In this document: positions 27,112-37,720 of the stretch, piece by piece | Numbering within the stretch: position 1 is the stretch's first letter | Layout: each line of letters opens with the position of its first letter | NCBI GenBank assembly: GCA_014802265.1 | Contig: JAAVCP010000013.1 | Span: forward strand, 62,001-126,000 | DNA from: Bacteroides sp. | GTDB lineage: Bacteria; Bacteroidota; Bacteroidia; Bacteroidales; Muribaculaceae | DNA length: 64,000 nucleotides | Reading direction: 5' to 3' | Made by a program: the position numbers and the translations under genes | Notes under the pieces: generated by a model | Database searches by the model: none | Seen by the model: the letters and a program-made list of their open reading frames with translations, nothing else | What the model was told of the DNA's origin: nothing

Positions 27112-29676
27112 TTACATTTTCTTGCAAGGATATCCGGCATTACTTACCGCCTCTTCTACAACGGAAGCTGCCACATCTCCCTCTACATTTGCCATTCCTC
27201 CTGAGAGATCTACTGTCACTCCTGTTACACCGGGGAGATTCTTAATAGTAGTCTCTACCCTTCCTGAACAATGGCTGCATGCCATGCCTTCTACTTTGAA
27301 TTTCTGTGTCATAATTTCTTTATTTTTATCAAATTTTAATTTTTCCTCCACAATATCATATGGATTATGTTCATTACTTAACTCATCGATAATTTTTTGA
27401 GCTGATAAGTTAAGGGCTTCATCATAATTATTCGTTTCACAACTATTCTCCGACGTCATATGAAATTTCTTACGTTTCAACAAAAGACTATTGGTAACTA
27501 CGCTTACACTGCTGAATGCCATAGCTGCACCGGCTATCATTGGATTTAGAAGGAAACCACATATAGGATATAATGCTCCAGCTGCAATAGGCACACCAAT
27601 CAAGTTATAAATGAACGCCCAAAATAAGTTTTGTCGGATTGTACGTACTGTGAGTTTTGAAAGATGGAAAGCAACAGGAATCTTGGCAAGATCAGCAGAC
27701 ACTATAGTCATTTTGGCTACTTCTATAGCTACATCACTACCTGTTCCCATAGCTATACTTAAATTAGCTGCCGCAAGGGCTGCACTATCATTAATACCAT
27801 CGCCCACCATTGCCACTTTCTTTCCCTCCTTTTGTAACTTTTTGACAAAATTACATTTATCTTGGGGAAGAACTTCTGCAACACAATGTTTAATTCCAAC
27901 TTCACCGGCTACTATTTCTGCAGTTGCTCTATTATCACCGGTAAGCATGTAAGTATCTATTCCCATTTGCTCAAGACGCCTAATTGCAGAAGCAGAAGTC
28001 TTTTTTATAGGGTCAGAAATGCCCATAATTTCAAGAACTTCTTCTGAATCAGCAATCCAGACTAATGAACATCCTTTTTTAGTAAGTTGATCTGCAGATC
28101 TAAGTGCCTTGTCGGAGATTTTAATTCCATTTTCTTTAATAAGTCGCTGATTGCCTACATAAAATGTTATGCCATCATATTCACCCTTGACTCCTTTACC
28201 TGTTATACTCTCAAATGATTTTACTTCAACGAAATCTGAAGATGAAAAATATTCAGTAACAGCTTTTGCAAGTGGATGCTCCGATTTTTGCTCTAATGAT
28301 AAAATAATCGACTCCAATTTTTTCACATTATTATCAGAAACAGGCTTAAGGGTAACAACTTGGGTAACTTCTGGTCTACCTTCTGTCAGTGTTCCTGTTT
28401 TATCAAGAACAATAGCGTTTATTTTAGGAGCAATTTCCAAAGACTCAGCATCTTTAATAAGTATACCGAGTTCTGCACCCTTACCAATTCCAACCATAAT
28501 AGCAGTCGGTGTAGCAAGTCCCAATGCACAGGGACAAGCTATGATCAATACTGTTACAGCTGCTAACATACCGTGGGAAAAACTATCATCGCTTCCAAAT
28601 ATAAACCATATTATAAAAGTAAGAATTGCTATTGAGATAATGGTTGGAACAAATATTGCAGCAATCTTATCTACTAATTGTTGCACTGGTGCTTTACTGC
28701 CTTGCGCATCTTGCACCATTCTGATTATCTTTGAGAGCAATGTGTCACTACCCACTTTTACTGCCCTGTATTTAAATGAGCCGTTACCATTAATTGTTCC
28801 GGCAAATACTTTTTCACCTATAATTTTTTCGACTGGGATTGGTTCACCGGAAAGCATTGACTCATCTACAAATGATTCTCCATCTATAACCATCCCGTCA
28901 ACCGCCACTCTTTCTCCGGGATGAATCATAATTGTGTCACCTTCTGCAATATTCATTATAGGAACAACTGATTGCGAACCATCCGGATTTATTATAGTCA
29001 CGTTTTTGGGTTGAAGTCCCATTAACTTTTTTATAGCCGAGGAGGTATTACCTTTTGCTTTACTCTCTAAAGTTCTGCCAAGTAAAATAAAAGCAATTAT
29101 CACTGCCGATGCTTCAAAATAGACATGTGGATGAATACCCATAGAGATCCAATACTCTGGGAAAAGCATATTTGCCACACTAAATACCCATGCTATGCCT
29201 GTACTCAATGCTACGAGCGTATCCATATTTGAAGTCCTATGTTTAAGCTGTCTCCATGCACCAATGAAGAAACGGCGACCACACCAAAATACAACCGGAG
29301 TTGAAAAAATTAACATAATTATATTACCGAATGGCATATTCATAAAAAACATACCTATTATTACAACTGGTAATGATAATACCAAAGCCAGAATGGTTTC
29401 TGTCTTCAATTTTATATATTTTTTTTCTTGTTGGTTTTCTATCTCATCTGCTGTTTCATTCAAGATAAGTTCATAACCGGCAGCTCTGACTGCATTTTGT
29501 AAATCTTCTGGTGAACATATATCTTCATAATACTCTACGGTTGCTCCAGAAGTAGCAAAATTAACTGCCGCTTCTTTTACACCTTTATAGGAACGCAAAG
29601 TTTTCTCTACTCGTGCGGCACAAGCAGCGCAACTCATACCTCCTATCGGGAATATATTCTTTTTAATTCTCTCCAT
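27112..29676 (-). CDS. copA: Copper-translocating P1B-type ATPase with N- and C-terminal heavy-metal-associated domains
   Basis: GMSCAACAARVEKTL; ACPCALGLATPTAIMVG; DKTGTLTEG; MVGDGINDSAALAAANLSIAMG; C-terminal GMACSHCSGRVETTIKNLPGV. Confidence 0.94.
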   Translation of the reverse strand: MERIKKNIFPIGGMSCAACAARVEKTLRSYKGVKEAAVNFATSGATVEYYEDICSPEDLQNAVRAAGYELILNETADEIENQQEKKYIKLKTETILALVLSLPVVIIGMFFMNMPFGNIIMLIFSTPVVFWCGRRFFIGAWRQLKHRTSNMDTLVALSTGIAWVFSVANMLFPEYWISMGIHPHVYFEASAVIIAFILLGRTLESKAKGNTSSAIKKLMGLQPKNVTIINPDGSQSVVPIMNIAEGDTIMIHPGERVAVDGMVIDGESFVDESMLSGEPIPVEKIIGEKVFAGTINGNGSFKYRAVKVGSDTLLSKIIRMVQDAQGSKAPVQQLVDKIAAIFVPTIISIAILTFIIWFIFGSDDSFSHGMLAAVTVLIIACPCALGLATPTAIMVGIGKGAELGILIKDAESLEIAPKINAIVLDKTGTLTEGRPEVTQVVTLKPVSDNNVKKLESIILSLEQKSEHPLAKAVTEYFSSSDFVEVKSFESITGKGVKGEYDGITFYVGNQRLIKENGIKISDKALRSADQLTKKGCSLVWIADSEEVLEIMGISDPIKKTSASAIRRLEQMGIDTYMLTGDNRATAEIVAGEVGIKHCVAEVLPQDKCNFVKKLQKEGKKVAMVGDGINDSAALAAANLSIAMGTGSDVAIEVAKMTIVSADLAKIPVAFHLSKLTVRTIRQNLFWAFIYNLIGVPIAAGALYPICGFLLNPMIAGAAMAFSSVSVVTNSLLLKRKKFHMTSENSCETNNYDEALNLSAQKIIDELSNEHNPYDIVEEKLKFDKNKEIMTQKFKVEGMACSHCSGRVETTIKNLPGVTGVTVDLSGGMANVEGDVAASVVEEAVSNAGYPCKKM

Positions 29677-29992
29677 AGTAATAAAACGTTTTTAATATAT
29701 AAATGTTATACTCTATTCTTTCATAGCAAACTATATGTACTGACATTAAATAATCGCGGCAAGGATTTGGGAAACGTGAGTTATTTCTTTGCCATTTAGT
29801 TAATTTTTTGTAATTTCGCACCATTATTGACTCTCCGATAATATCTTGATGATAATTTTGGCACAAAATTTGTTTCATTCGAATAAGAGTTGTTTAAAAT
29901 TTTTCTTTTAAACAACTTAACAGTCCAAATTAATCTCCAAGATTTTATATAACAGTAAAAGATTCTATTTATAATAAACACTGCAATATAGA

Positions 29993-30352
29993 ATGCAAGA
30001 AACCATAGACATTACATCTCAAATCATTGAAGCAATAACCGATAAAAAAGGTAAAAAAATTGCTGTCATTGACTTATCTGAAATTGAGTCGGCACCTACC
30101 GGAAAAATGATTATTTGCCAAGGAAACAGCACTTCACAAGTAAGTGCAATTGCCGATTCAGTGAGAGAGGAACTACAAGAAAAAATGAGCATAAAGCCCT
30201 ATAATTACGAGGGCTATAGAAATTCTCAGTGGATTGTCATTGACTACGGATATATCATGGTGCATATATTTCTGCCGGATTACCGCCACTTCTATAATCT
30301 TGAAGGATTATGGAATGATGCTCCTATAAATTATATCCCTGACGAAGACTGA
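29993..30352 (+). CDS. rsfS: Ribosomal silencing factor RsfS
   Basis: IEAITDKKGKKIAVIDLSEIESAPTGKMIICQGNSTSQVSAIADSV...GYRNSQWIVIDYGYIMVHIFLPDYRHFYNLEGLWNDA. Confidence 0.93.
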   Translation: MQETIDITSQIIEAITDKKGKKIAVIDLSEIESAPTGKMIICQGNSTSQVSAIADSVREELQEKMSIKPYNYEGYRNSQWIVIDYGYIMVHIFLPDYRHFYNLEGLWNDAPINYIPDED

Positions 30353-30395
30353 GAGTGTCTAATCAAATGAATAACATCGAAAGCATTATGTCCCA

Positions 30396-32480
30396 ATGTT
30401 AAATTATCCGAAACCCAATCAAAACAAAAATCAGAACAATCGTCCTAAATTTAATATGTATTGGATGTATGGTCTGATGGCTCTCTCCTTACTCGCCCTT
30501 TTCTATTTCCAGGATGCTTCTCAAACTAAAGAAGTTGATTGGACTCAATTTGAAAAAGCAGCCACCGAGGGTGATATTGATAAGATCGTTGTGCTTGCGG
30601 AAGCTAAAGTAGCGGAAGGTTACATGACTCCTGAAGGTGCCCGGAAACATCATTTCGACGATAAAGACACTTTTGACGGCGATAAGAAAATCCAGACCAC
30701 CATCCCCTCATCTGATAAAATTCAGGAGAAAATTGATGGATGGAATGCAAAATTGGTTTCCGAAGGGAAACCTGAAATTAAAGTGAACTATGAGAAAGGA
30801 TCTGACTTGATGAAAGTCTTCTGGTATTTCGGACCGATTCTTATTCTTGTAATTTTCATGATTTACATGTCGCGTCGTATGGCTGGTGGAAGTAGTGCCG
30901 GGGGTGGCATTTTCAGTGTTGGTAAATCACGTGCCACAGTTTTTGACAAGAATAACGGCACTGCTGTTACATTTAAAGATGTAGCCGGACTTGCAGAAGC
31001 GAAAGTTGAAATTGAGGAAATTGTAGAATTCCTTAAAAATCCCCAGAAATACACTGAGTTAGGTGCTAAAATACCTAAAGGTGCATTGTTGGTTGGTCCT
31101 CCCGGAACAGGTAAGACCCTTCTTGCCAAGGCAGTAGCCGGTGAAGCAAATGTTCCATTCCTTTCCATGTCAGGTTCCGACTTCGTTGAAATGTTCGTCG
31201 GTGTCGGTGCAGCCCGTGTCCGTGACCTTTTCAAGCAGGCAAAAGAAAAAGCCCCATGTATTGTTTTTATTGATGAGATTGATGCTGTCGGGAGAGCACG
31301 TGGAAAGAATCCTAATATGGGTGGTAATGATGAACGTGAGAATACACTTAACCAACTTCTTACAGCTATGGACGGCTTTGGCACAAATAATGGTGTGATT
31401 GTTCTTGCCGCTACTAACCGTGCTGACATGCTTGACAAGGCACTGTTACGACCGGGGCGTTTCGACCGTCAGATTTATGTTGATCTTCCTGAACTTACTG
31501 ACCGTATGGAAATTTTCAATGTTCATTTACGTAACATTAAGGTCAATAGTAAAATTGATGTTGAACAGTTAGCCCGTCAGACTCAGGGATTCTCCGGCGC
31601 AGATATTGCAAACGTTTGTAATGAGGCTGCCCTTATTGCTGCCCGCAATAATAAACCATCTGTTGATTGGAATGATTTTATGTCTGCTATTGACCGAATT
31701 GTAGGTGGTCTTGAAAAACGTTCTCGCATTATAACTGATGACGAAAAATTCTCTATCGCAACTCATGAGGCAGGGCATGCCACTATCAGTTGGATGACTG
31801 AATTTGGTAATCCGCTTGTAAAAGTAACTATTGTACCACGTGGACGTGCCCTTGGTGCTGCATGGTATGCACCTGAAGCTCGCCAAATCATTCCTACGCA
31901 GGCACTTCTTGACACAATGTGCGGTTTGCTGGGAGGTAGAGCAGCTGAAGATGTTTTCACAGGTCAGGTTGGTACAGGTGCCAGCGATGATTTGGAAAAG
32001 TGTACCAAAATTGCACGTTCTTTGGTACTCGTATACGGTATGAGTGATAAGCTTCCAAATATTAATTATAATGATTCTACCGGTCAAGACTATGGCTTCA
32101 CAAAGCCTTATTCTGACGAGACAGCGAAGATAATTGACGAGGAAGTGAAACGTATTGTCAATGAACAGTATGAACGCGCGAAGGCTATTCTTCGTAAATA
32201 TGCCAAGGAACACAATCAGATCCGGGATATGCTCGTCACAAGAGAGGTGATATTCCATGATGACGTACAGATGATTCTTGGTCCTAGAAAATGGAAATCA
32301 CGTACAGATGAAATTATAGAGATTAATAAAAAGGAAGAGGGTGCACGAGCCAGTGAAGCAAAAGGGGTTATTGACTTATCTAAATCTAAAAAGATTACTG
32401 ATGAAAAGAAGGGTTCAAATTTCAATAAAGAAATAGATTCTTCTGAAGAGCCGGATACTCCTCCACCTTTCAATAAGTAA
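30396..32480 (+). CDS. ftsH: ATP-dependent zinc metalloprotease FtsH
   Basis: [56 protein letters not shown] zinc-binding motif. Confidence 0.96.
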   Translation: MLNYPKPNQNKNQNNRPKFNMYWMYGLMALSLLALFYFQDASQTKEVDWTQFEKAATEGDIDKIVVLAEAKVAEGYMTPEGARKHHFDDKDTFDGDKKIQTTIPSSDKIQEKIDGWNAKLVSEGKPEIKVNYEKGSDLMKVFWYFGPILILVIFMIYMSRRMAGGSSAGGGIFSVGKSRATVFDKNNGTAVTFKDVAGLAEAKVEIEEIVEFLKNPQKYTELGAKIPKGALLVGPPGTGKTLLAKAVAGEANVPFLSMSGSDFVEMFVGVGAARVRDLFKQAKEKAPCIVFIDEIDAVGRARGKNPNMGGNDERENTLNQLLTAMDGFGTNNGVIVLAATNRADMLDKALLRPGRFDRQIYVDLPELTDRMEIFNVHLRNIKVNSKIDVEQLARQTQGFSGADIANVCNEAALIAARNNKPSVDWNDFMSAIDRIVGGLEKRSRIITDDEKFSIATHEAGHATISWMTEFGNPLVKVTIVPRGRALGAAWYAPEARQIIPTQALLDTMCGLLGGRAAEDVFTGQVGTGASDDLEKCTKIARSLVLVYGMSDKLPNINYNDSTGQDYGFTKPYSDETAKIIDEEVKRIVNEQYERAKAILRKYAKEHNQIRDMLVTREVIFHDDVQMILGPRKWKSRTDEIIEINKKEEGARASEAKGVIDLSKSKKITDEKKGSNFNKEIDSSEEPDTPPPFNK

Positions 32481-32510
32481 TCTCTAAAAGCTATTAATAA
32501 CGGCTTATAA

Positions 32511-32535
32511 GGGGTATATCAAAATTCCAAATTTT
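32511..32535 (+). terminator. Hairpin terminator downstream of ftsH
   Basis: ggggtatatcaaaatt / aattttgatacacccc: arms abut with one mismatch. Confidence 0.65.
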
Positions 32536-32579
32536 GATACACCCCATCTGTCGTATATATATCATGCGAATGTCCCCCA

Positions 32580-32648
32580 CCCATATTATAGCTCTCTTGC
32601 GTTCTGTGAGTGTACCACAGGTTAACTTCATTTTTTTGATATCTCCTT
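32580..32648 (-). repeat. Dispersed intergenic repeat, copy B
   Basis: catattatagctctcttgcgttctgtgagtgtaccacaggttaacttcatttttttgatatctcc; aligns with copy A at 18598-18668. Confidence 0.65.
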
Positions 32649-32655
32649 TAATCTC

Positions 32656-33537
32656 TCATAAAGATAACCTTGAAAGATTTCGTACTATTTTTTTACACCA
32701 AGCAGATTCGTCTGCATCATATATATTTCTATAGTTACGTATATCTGAAAGGTGCTTGTTAGTGAGCTTGTACATTCCGAATTTACCTGGCACTTCTTTC
32801 TTTTTCAATAATTTTCGTATTTCATATTCTGCTTTATATCGGTCCTCCACTTCTATTTCCATAAATACTCTTTGTTTATCCTCTGCTTCCAAGTGACTGA
32901 ATTTTATTTTAAAATACTCACCTGCTCTCAATACTCTGATATAGCCTTTTGCTCCTTCTGCAACAAATTCTGCCTTTGCATCTTCTATCTCAGATATGAG
33001 AGTTTTAACAATTTCAGATAAAGAAATGCTATCTTCTTTGTCGGCTTTATATTCATTTAGTAAAAGATGAAAGCATTTAAGGGTATATGAAGTATCCACA
33101 CTCGCTGAGTGTGCGTCCATTTCCTTAAAATCAATTCCCAGTGAATTAGCACAGATAATTAAGGAAGGTACAGAATAGGGGCTCATTTCCGTTTTCCTAC
33201 CCTTTAAAAACCAATACATGTCTTTTACGTCTAACACTATTTTATCTTCAAGACCATTTATGGCGGCACGTGTCAAAACGCGCAGATCATTATCAACAGC
33301 AAAACCCGTGATAAGATCTGCCTTGTTAATTATATTCTGTACCTCTGTGCTTTGAGATGAAAATGATGGACATTTCATCACCATTTCCGGGGTTATGTGA
33401 TGAATATCCGTACGCCAATCCTCTATATTCTCAGGCTTATAATAGCTATGATATACCTCTTCTTCTCTATTGAATATAGAAAGTTCAAGCAGTTCCTCAT
33501 TATCTGCAAATTCTGCATCAAGGCAAATAATATTCAT
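32656..33537 (-). CDS. DnaQ/RNase T-fold 3'-5' exonuclease with uncharacterised C-terminal region
   Basis: MNIICLDAEFADNEELLELSIF...DIHHITPEMV...ITGFAVDNDLRVL...DAHSASVDTSYTLKCF. Confidence 0.75.
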   Translation of the reverse strand: MNIICLDAEFADNEELLELSIFNREEEVYHSYYKPENIEDWRTDIHHITPEMVMKCPSFSSQSTEVQNIINKADLITGFAVDNDLRVLTRAAINGLEDKIVLDVKDMYWFLKGRKTEMSPYSVPSLIICANSLGIDFKEMDAHSASVDTSYTLKCFHLLLNEYKADKEDSISLSEIVKTLISEIEDAKAEFVAEGAKGYIRVLRAGEYFKIKFSHLEAEDKQRVFMEIEVEDRYKAEYEIRKLLKKKEVPGKFGMYKLTNKHLSDIRNYRNIYDADESAWCKKIVRNLSRLSL

Positions 33538-33813
33538 AAGTATAAAAGATTAATTTTAGAAGATATTTATAGTTCTTAAATTATTTCACAAAATTAGATA
33601 AAAATCCTGAGATTTATACACCGGCAAGATAAAGAAATTTTTTCTTTATAAGAAAGGTTAAATTTTAGATTATTATCTTAATATAGCTATCTTCAAGAGA
33701 TGATATTTTGAAAATTGTTTTTTATTCCCTATCTTTGTAAAAAATTAAGATATAATGAAGCGTGAATAACTTCATATACAATTTAATAATCTAAATGTAA
33801 GGGCTGGTAAATA

Positions 33814-34248
33814 ATGGAACCAATTAAAAAGATTAAACATCTTTTTATGGCTTATCGTAATGGGATCGTAGCCGATACTTTAAGAAAAGCCGGAATTAAC
33901 TATAGTATAATTTTCGGTCTGCAATTGCCACAACTTTCAATGATTGCACGCGAATTTGAACCCGATATGAATCTTGCCATGCAACTTTGGAACGATAAAA
34001 ATATACGGGAATCCAGATTGTTAGCATGTTATCTTTTCCCGGCTGAGGAGCTTACAGAGCAGCAATGTATAGATTTGGCTGAATCATTGCAAACAAAAGA
34101 GGAAGCAGACATTCTCTGTTTTCGTCTTTTACGTCGTTTGCCCTTTGCAGATAAATTAGCAGATAGGTTAATAATGGAAAGTGCCTCTCCATTATTTGCC
34201 TATTGTGGAGAAGCACTTATCCGAAACCTTGAAGCAATTAAGCAATAA
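33814..34248 (+). CDS. DNA alkylation repair (AlkD-like, HEAT-repeat) family protein
   Basis: FGLQLPQLSMIAREFEPDMNLAMQLWNDKNIRESRLLACYLFPAEELTEQQC resembles the short Bacteroidales AlkD-like family. Confidence 0.6.
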   Translation: MEPIKKIKHLFMAYRNGIVADTLRKAGINYSIIFGLQLPQLSMIAREFEPDMNLAMQLWNDKNIRESRLLACYLFPAEELTEQQCIDLAESLQTKEEADILCFRLLRRLPFADKLADRLIMESASPLFAYCGEALIRNLEAIKQ

Positions 34249-34266
34249 GCTTTATCTTTCTTTATA

Positions 34267-36348
34267 TTATAATCTTTTCGTCTCTGACTCAGAGGCTGTC
34301 CCACCCTTGTATTTACTTTGATAAGGCTGGAAACGATACATTAAAGTCAGAGAAATCCCACGTTGATCGTAGGTTTGCTGTTTGTTAACAAAGATTCCAT
34401 AGGTATTCATTGTCCAATCATTGTTACGGGTATTAAAAATATCAGTACCTGATATTTTTACCTGTAACGACTTATTCAAAAATGACTTACTTATTGAGGC
34501 ATCAAGAGTAAACCATGTGGTACCGAAACGGTTTGTATGCATGTCTCCTTTTGTTTGGCCACTTGCATTCAATGTCAAAAGGAAACCCTTCGGTAAAGAA
34601 AATATATTATTAAAATAGTAGGTAAAGATTGGTTGATTATAATTCATTCCATCAATTTTTAGCCACTGTTTATATACTCCTACAGTAAAATTAGGCATCC
34701 AGGCTTTAACCTGCTGATTCCATATAACATAAAAATTAACTGCTGAGATATTAATATTTATAGGCTGCATAAGAAGTTGTAAATTAGATGCCGGATAAAT
34801 TCGTTTTATAAAGGCATACGTATCAATACTGTGTGTGAAAACAGTCTGTAACATGAATCCCTTCCACATTCCAAATAATTGAACATCATGCATTCTTTCA
34901 TCTTTCAAAGACGGATTACCACCCTCTATTTCATGGGTACCAACATAATTGAGACTGCCTGTAAGTTGAGAGTAAGATGGTTTTACAGTTGCTGTTTTAT
35001 AACTCAAGCTAATCTGACTTACTTCATTAAATGAATATCCGAGAGAAATGTCTGGAGTCAAAAAATTATCCTTTCGACTGACATCTTCATCTTTCTTGCA
35101 ATCTACTTTGAAAAGATAATCTACATATTCATACCGCAGTCCTCCGGAAAAATAAAACTTACCGAAAGAATTATTCCATGATGCAAAGACTGCACTTAGT
35201 GTTTGACGAATATCGGAAAATGAAGATGGTATATACTGACTGACATTCTGATTCAACATCAAATAATCGAGAGTGGTATGCGTATATGAGTTTTGAGTAC
35301 CAATGGTAAGTGTTCCCTTTTCTATCGGGAGAGAGAAATATAATTTTCCTGCCCAAAGCGATGATTTACGTTCATTAGATGATCTTACATTATCTGTCTC
35401 TTTATCCGGATATAACGTTTGGACATTATTGGTACTGTAGGAAGTCCTATAGTCTCCATCGAAATGCAATAAATATTTATCTGCAAAGGTATTGTCATAA
35501 TAGACTGATACGAGATGACTATGAGCCTTTATACGGCTAAATATATTATGCCTGAAAGGAACTTCTTCATTTATCCATTCTGTTCCTGTATTATTAAAGT
35601 AACCTTGTTCAGGATTATAGTGATAATATCCACCTATCGACTGCTGTCCAGACGAATAATTGACTCCTGTTTTTACAACACCATTAGTTGAAGGATAGAG
35701 TTTATGTTGAGAGCTTCCGATAACAGTTTTATTATTTTTATATAAAAATGTATTGGTGGTAAAACCTTTGATCAGACTATTGTTATGTGAAATAAGCCCT
35801 GAAATAAATATATCCCAATTACCAATTTTATAATTCAAATCAAGCATTTCATTAACAGAGAATTTATGACGAATTATAGTCTCTCCCCTATCCACTATGG
35901 AAAGACCATCAATAAAATTATGTTTGGTATATATTTTCAACACAGCTTTTGTATCGCTCGCATATATTGCTCCAGGAGCCATTATCAGTTCCACTTTTCT
36001 TATATTTGTTGATTGAAGTGTTAACAACTCATCATCTGAATGCATTGGTCTGCCATCAATGAATATTTCCGGCATCCCTTTCCCTACTACAGTCACTGCA
36101 TCATCGACAATTTTAATCATCGGCAGTTGATCTAACACATCAAGTGCTGTTCCAATGTCCTGTAAGGTTGAACCCGCAATAGTAGAAACTAACGTAGATC
36201 CGATAAGTTTTGTAACGGGATACTTTGAAGTGACTATCACTTCTTGTAACTCTCTTGTTAGAGAATCAGATTGCTCTGTCTGTTGAGCCGACACGACACA
36301 CTCAAACCATACGAGCATTACTGAGATCAGAATAATTTTTGGACTCAT
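34267..36348 (-). CDS. TonB-dependent receptor-like outer-membrane beta-barrel protein
   Basis: Signal peptide; plug-like ELQEVIVTSKYPVTKLIGSTLVSTIAGSTLQDIGTALDVLDQLP...EIFIDGRPM...VELIMAPGAIYASDTKAVLKIYTK; long beta-barrel region. Confidence 0.82.
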   Translation of the reverse strand: MSPKIILISVMLVWFECVVSAQQTEQSDSLTRELQEVIVTSKYPVTKLIGSTLVSTIAGSTLQDIGTALDVLDQLPMIKIVDDAVTVVGKGMPEIFIDGRPMHSDDELLTLQSTNIRKVELIMAPGAIYASDTKAVLKIYTKHNFIDGLSIVDRGETIIRHKFSVNEMLDLNYKIGNWDIFISGLISHNNSLIKGFTTNTFLYKNNKTVIGSSQHKLYPSTNGVVKTGVNYSSGQQSIGGYYHYNPEQGYFNNTGTEWINEEVPFRHNIFSRIKAHSHLVSVYYDNTFADKYLLHFDGDYRTSYSTNNVQTLYPDKETDNVRSSNERKSSLWAGKLYFSLPIEKGTLTIGTQNSYTHTTLDYLMLNQNVSQYIPSSFSDIRQTLSAVFASWNNSFGKFYFSGGLRYEYVDYLFKVDCKKDEDVSRKDNFLTPDISLGYSFNEVSQISLSYKTATVKPSYSQLTGSLNYVGTHEIEGGNPSLKDERMHDVQLFGMWKGFMLQTVFTHSIDTYAFIKRIYPASNLQLLMQPININISAVNFYVIWNQQVKAWMPNFTVGVYKQWLKIDGMNYNQPIFTYYFNNIFSLPKGFLLTLNASGQTKGDMHTNRFGTTWFTLDASISKSFLNKSLQVKISGTDIFNTRNNDWTMNTYGIFVNKQQTYDQRGISLTLMYRFQPYQSKYKGGTASESETKRL

Positions 36349-36567
36349 ATTAATTTTATTAATGAAAAATACTTCTTATTAAGCCTAAGAGACCCCATGT
36401 AAGGAGCGTGTATCCGTACCGATAATCAGTACGAAAATTCAATGCAAAATTAATATAGAGCTTACTCTTTCTCCAAAAAAATAGTCTGACAATATATTTT
36501 ATAATTTTATGATATTCAATTGTTTACTTAGTACAGTCCATAAAAAGTCTGACCAATGCGAAAGACT

Positions 36568-37548
36568 TTAAAAAACGTTGAGAAAAATCTCTTTATTTAT
36601 AGATTCAGAGGCTGTAATTTTAGCTTTAAGTCGAGATTTACGTTTATAAGCCGTATCAATACTTTCACCTATCAACAATGCAATAGTGCGGTTGGAAAGA
36701 CCACTTGCCAGATACACCATCAGTCTATATTCATCAGGTTTCAACGCAGGGAAATCGTTCTTTAATTGGGATAGCATTTCGTCATTACAATGTTCCATTT
36801 CCGTGAAGATTCCTTCATCAGCCTTTAGGGCATCAATCTGTGATTTCACTTTATCCACAATAGCCTTTTTTTCAGTTTTAGATCCTTGTGATTCATAATA
36901 TGTCTCACATAATTCGTCAATTATTTTGAAACGATTTTCCAAAGAAGCTGATAATTTTGATTCTAATATGGCACACTGCACCTGTCTGTGGCAAAGACTT
37001 TCTTTTAATGCGGATGCTTCCATAATCAGAGTTTCATTTCTTGCATTTTTTAATTTAAGATGTTGACGTTGCCATACAATCACTCCGCCTGCCACCATTA
37101 TTATTATTATGGAGAGTAGAATTACTTCATTACGCAAAGCCTTCTCTTTAAACAACAGGAACTCTTTCTCTTTCTGAATATACATGGCAGAGACAAGTGC
37201 ATTCTCAATAGAACCCGCACCTAAAGATGATTTTACTTCACATGCCTTATTATATTTTTCTCTATTATCATGAAAACCATAATAGTCAACGGCTATATTT
37301 ATGATAGTATCAGTTGGTGCTGCAAAATGATTTACTACCATTGCTTCACAGTAGAGTAATGCCCATCGAGCCATCGTAGCAGAATCGCTAAATTCAGTTA
37401 CATCATATTTATTTAATTGCTCAAATGCCTTTAATGGATCTATTTTCAATAAGGATTCAGCATCATTAAGTTCTCGTTCATACTGAGAACTTACATAGTT
37501 ACATCCGGCAACTATTATAATTAAAATTATGTAAATTAATGCCCTCAT
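36568..37548 (-). CDS. Membrane-anchored regulator with C-terminal LuxR-type HTH
   Basis: N-terminal lipobox-like MRALIYIILIIIVAGCNY; TM segment EVILLSIIIIMVAGGVIVW; coiled coil; C-terminal LKPDEYRLMVYLASGLSNRTIALLIGESIDTAYKRKSRLKAKI. Confidence 0.72.
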   Translation of the reverse strand: MRALIYIILIIIVAGCNYVSSQYERELNDAESLLKIDPLKAFEQLNKYDVTEFSDSATMARWALLYCEAMVVNHFAAPTDTIINIAVDYYGFHDNREKYNKACEVKSSLGAGSIENALVSAMYIQKEKEFLLFKEKALRNEVILLSIIIIMVAGGVIVWQRQHLKLKNARNETLIMEASALKESLCHRQVQCAILESKLSASLENRFKIIDELCETYYESQGSKTEKKAIVDKVKSQIDALKADEGIFTEMEHCNDEMLSQLKNDFPALKPDEYRLMVYLASGLSNRTIALLIGESIDTAYKRKSRLKAKITASESINKEIFLNVF

Positions 37549-37692
37549 ATTATATGCACAATAACTGATGGAGTTTCAAATATTGATCGATCCAAATTCT
37601 TATCATACCCTCTATCAATCTCATCCATTCGCAAATTTAGTAAAATTTTGACACTTTTAACAAGCATAATTGAAAAATTAGGATATTTTACT

Positions 37693-37700
37693 TAAATTTG
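37693..37700 (+). promoter_or_regulatory. Putative -7 promoter element of the nitroreductase gene
   Basis: TAAATTTG matches TAnnTTTG, 21 nt before the ATG. Confidence 0.45.
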
Positions 37701-37720
37701 CACTTTAAGACTTTTAAAGT

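Noticed and set aside
28169-28924. 251-aa plus-strand ORF
   Set aside because: Antisense to the conserved catalytic core of copA; composition is that of a shadow ORF.
30863-31438. 191-aa minus-strand ORF
   Set aside because: Antisense to the FtsH AAA+ domain; low-complexity Ser/Ala/Pro composition.
31569-32258. 229-aa minus-strand ORF
   Set aside because: Antisense to ftsH; Cys/Ser/Thr-rich shadow reading of a conserved gene.
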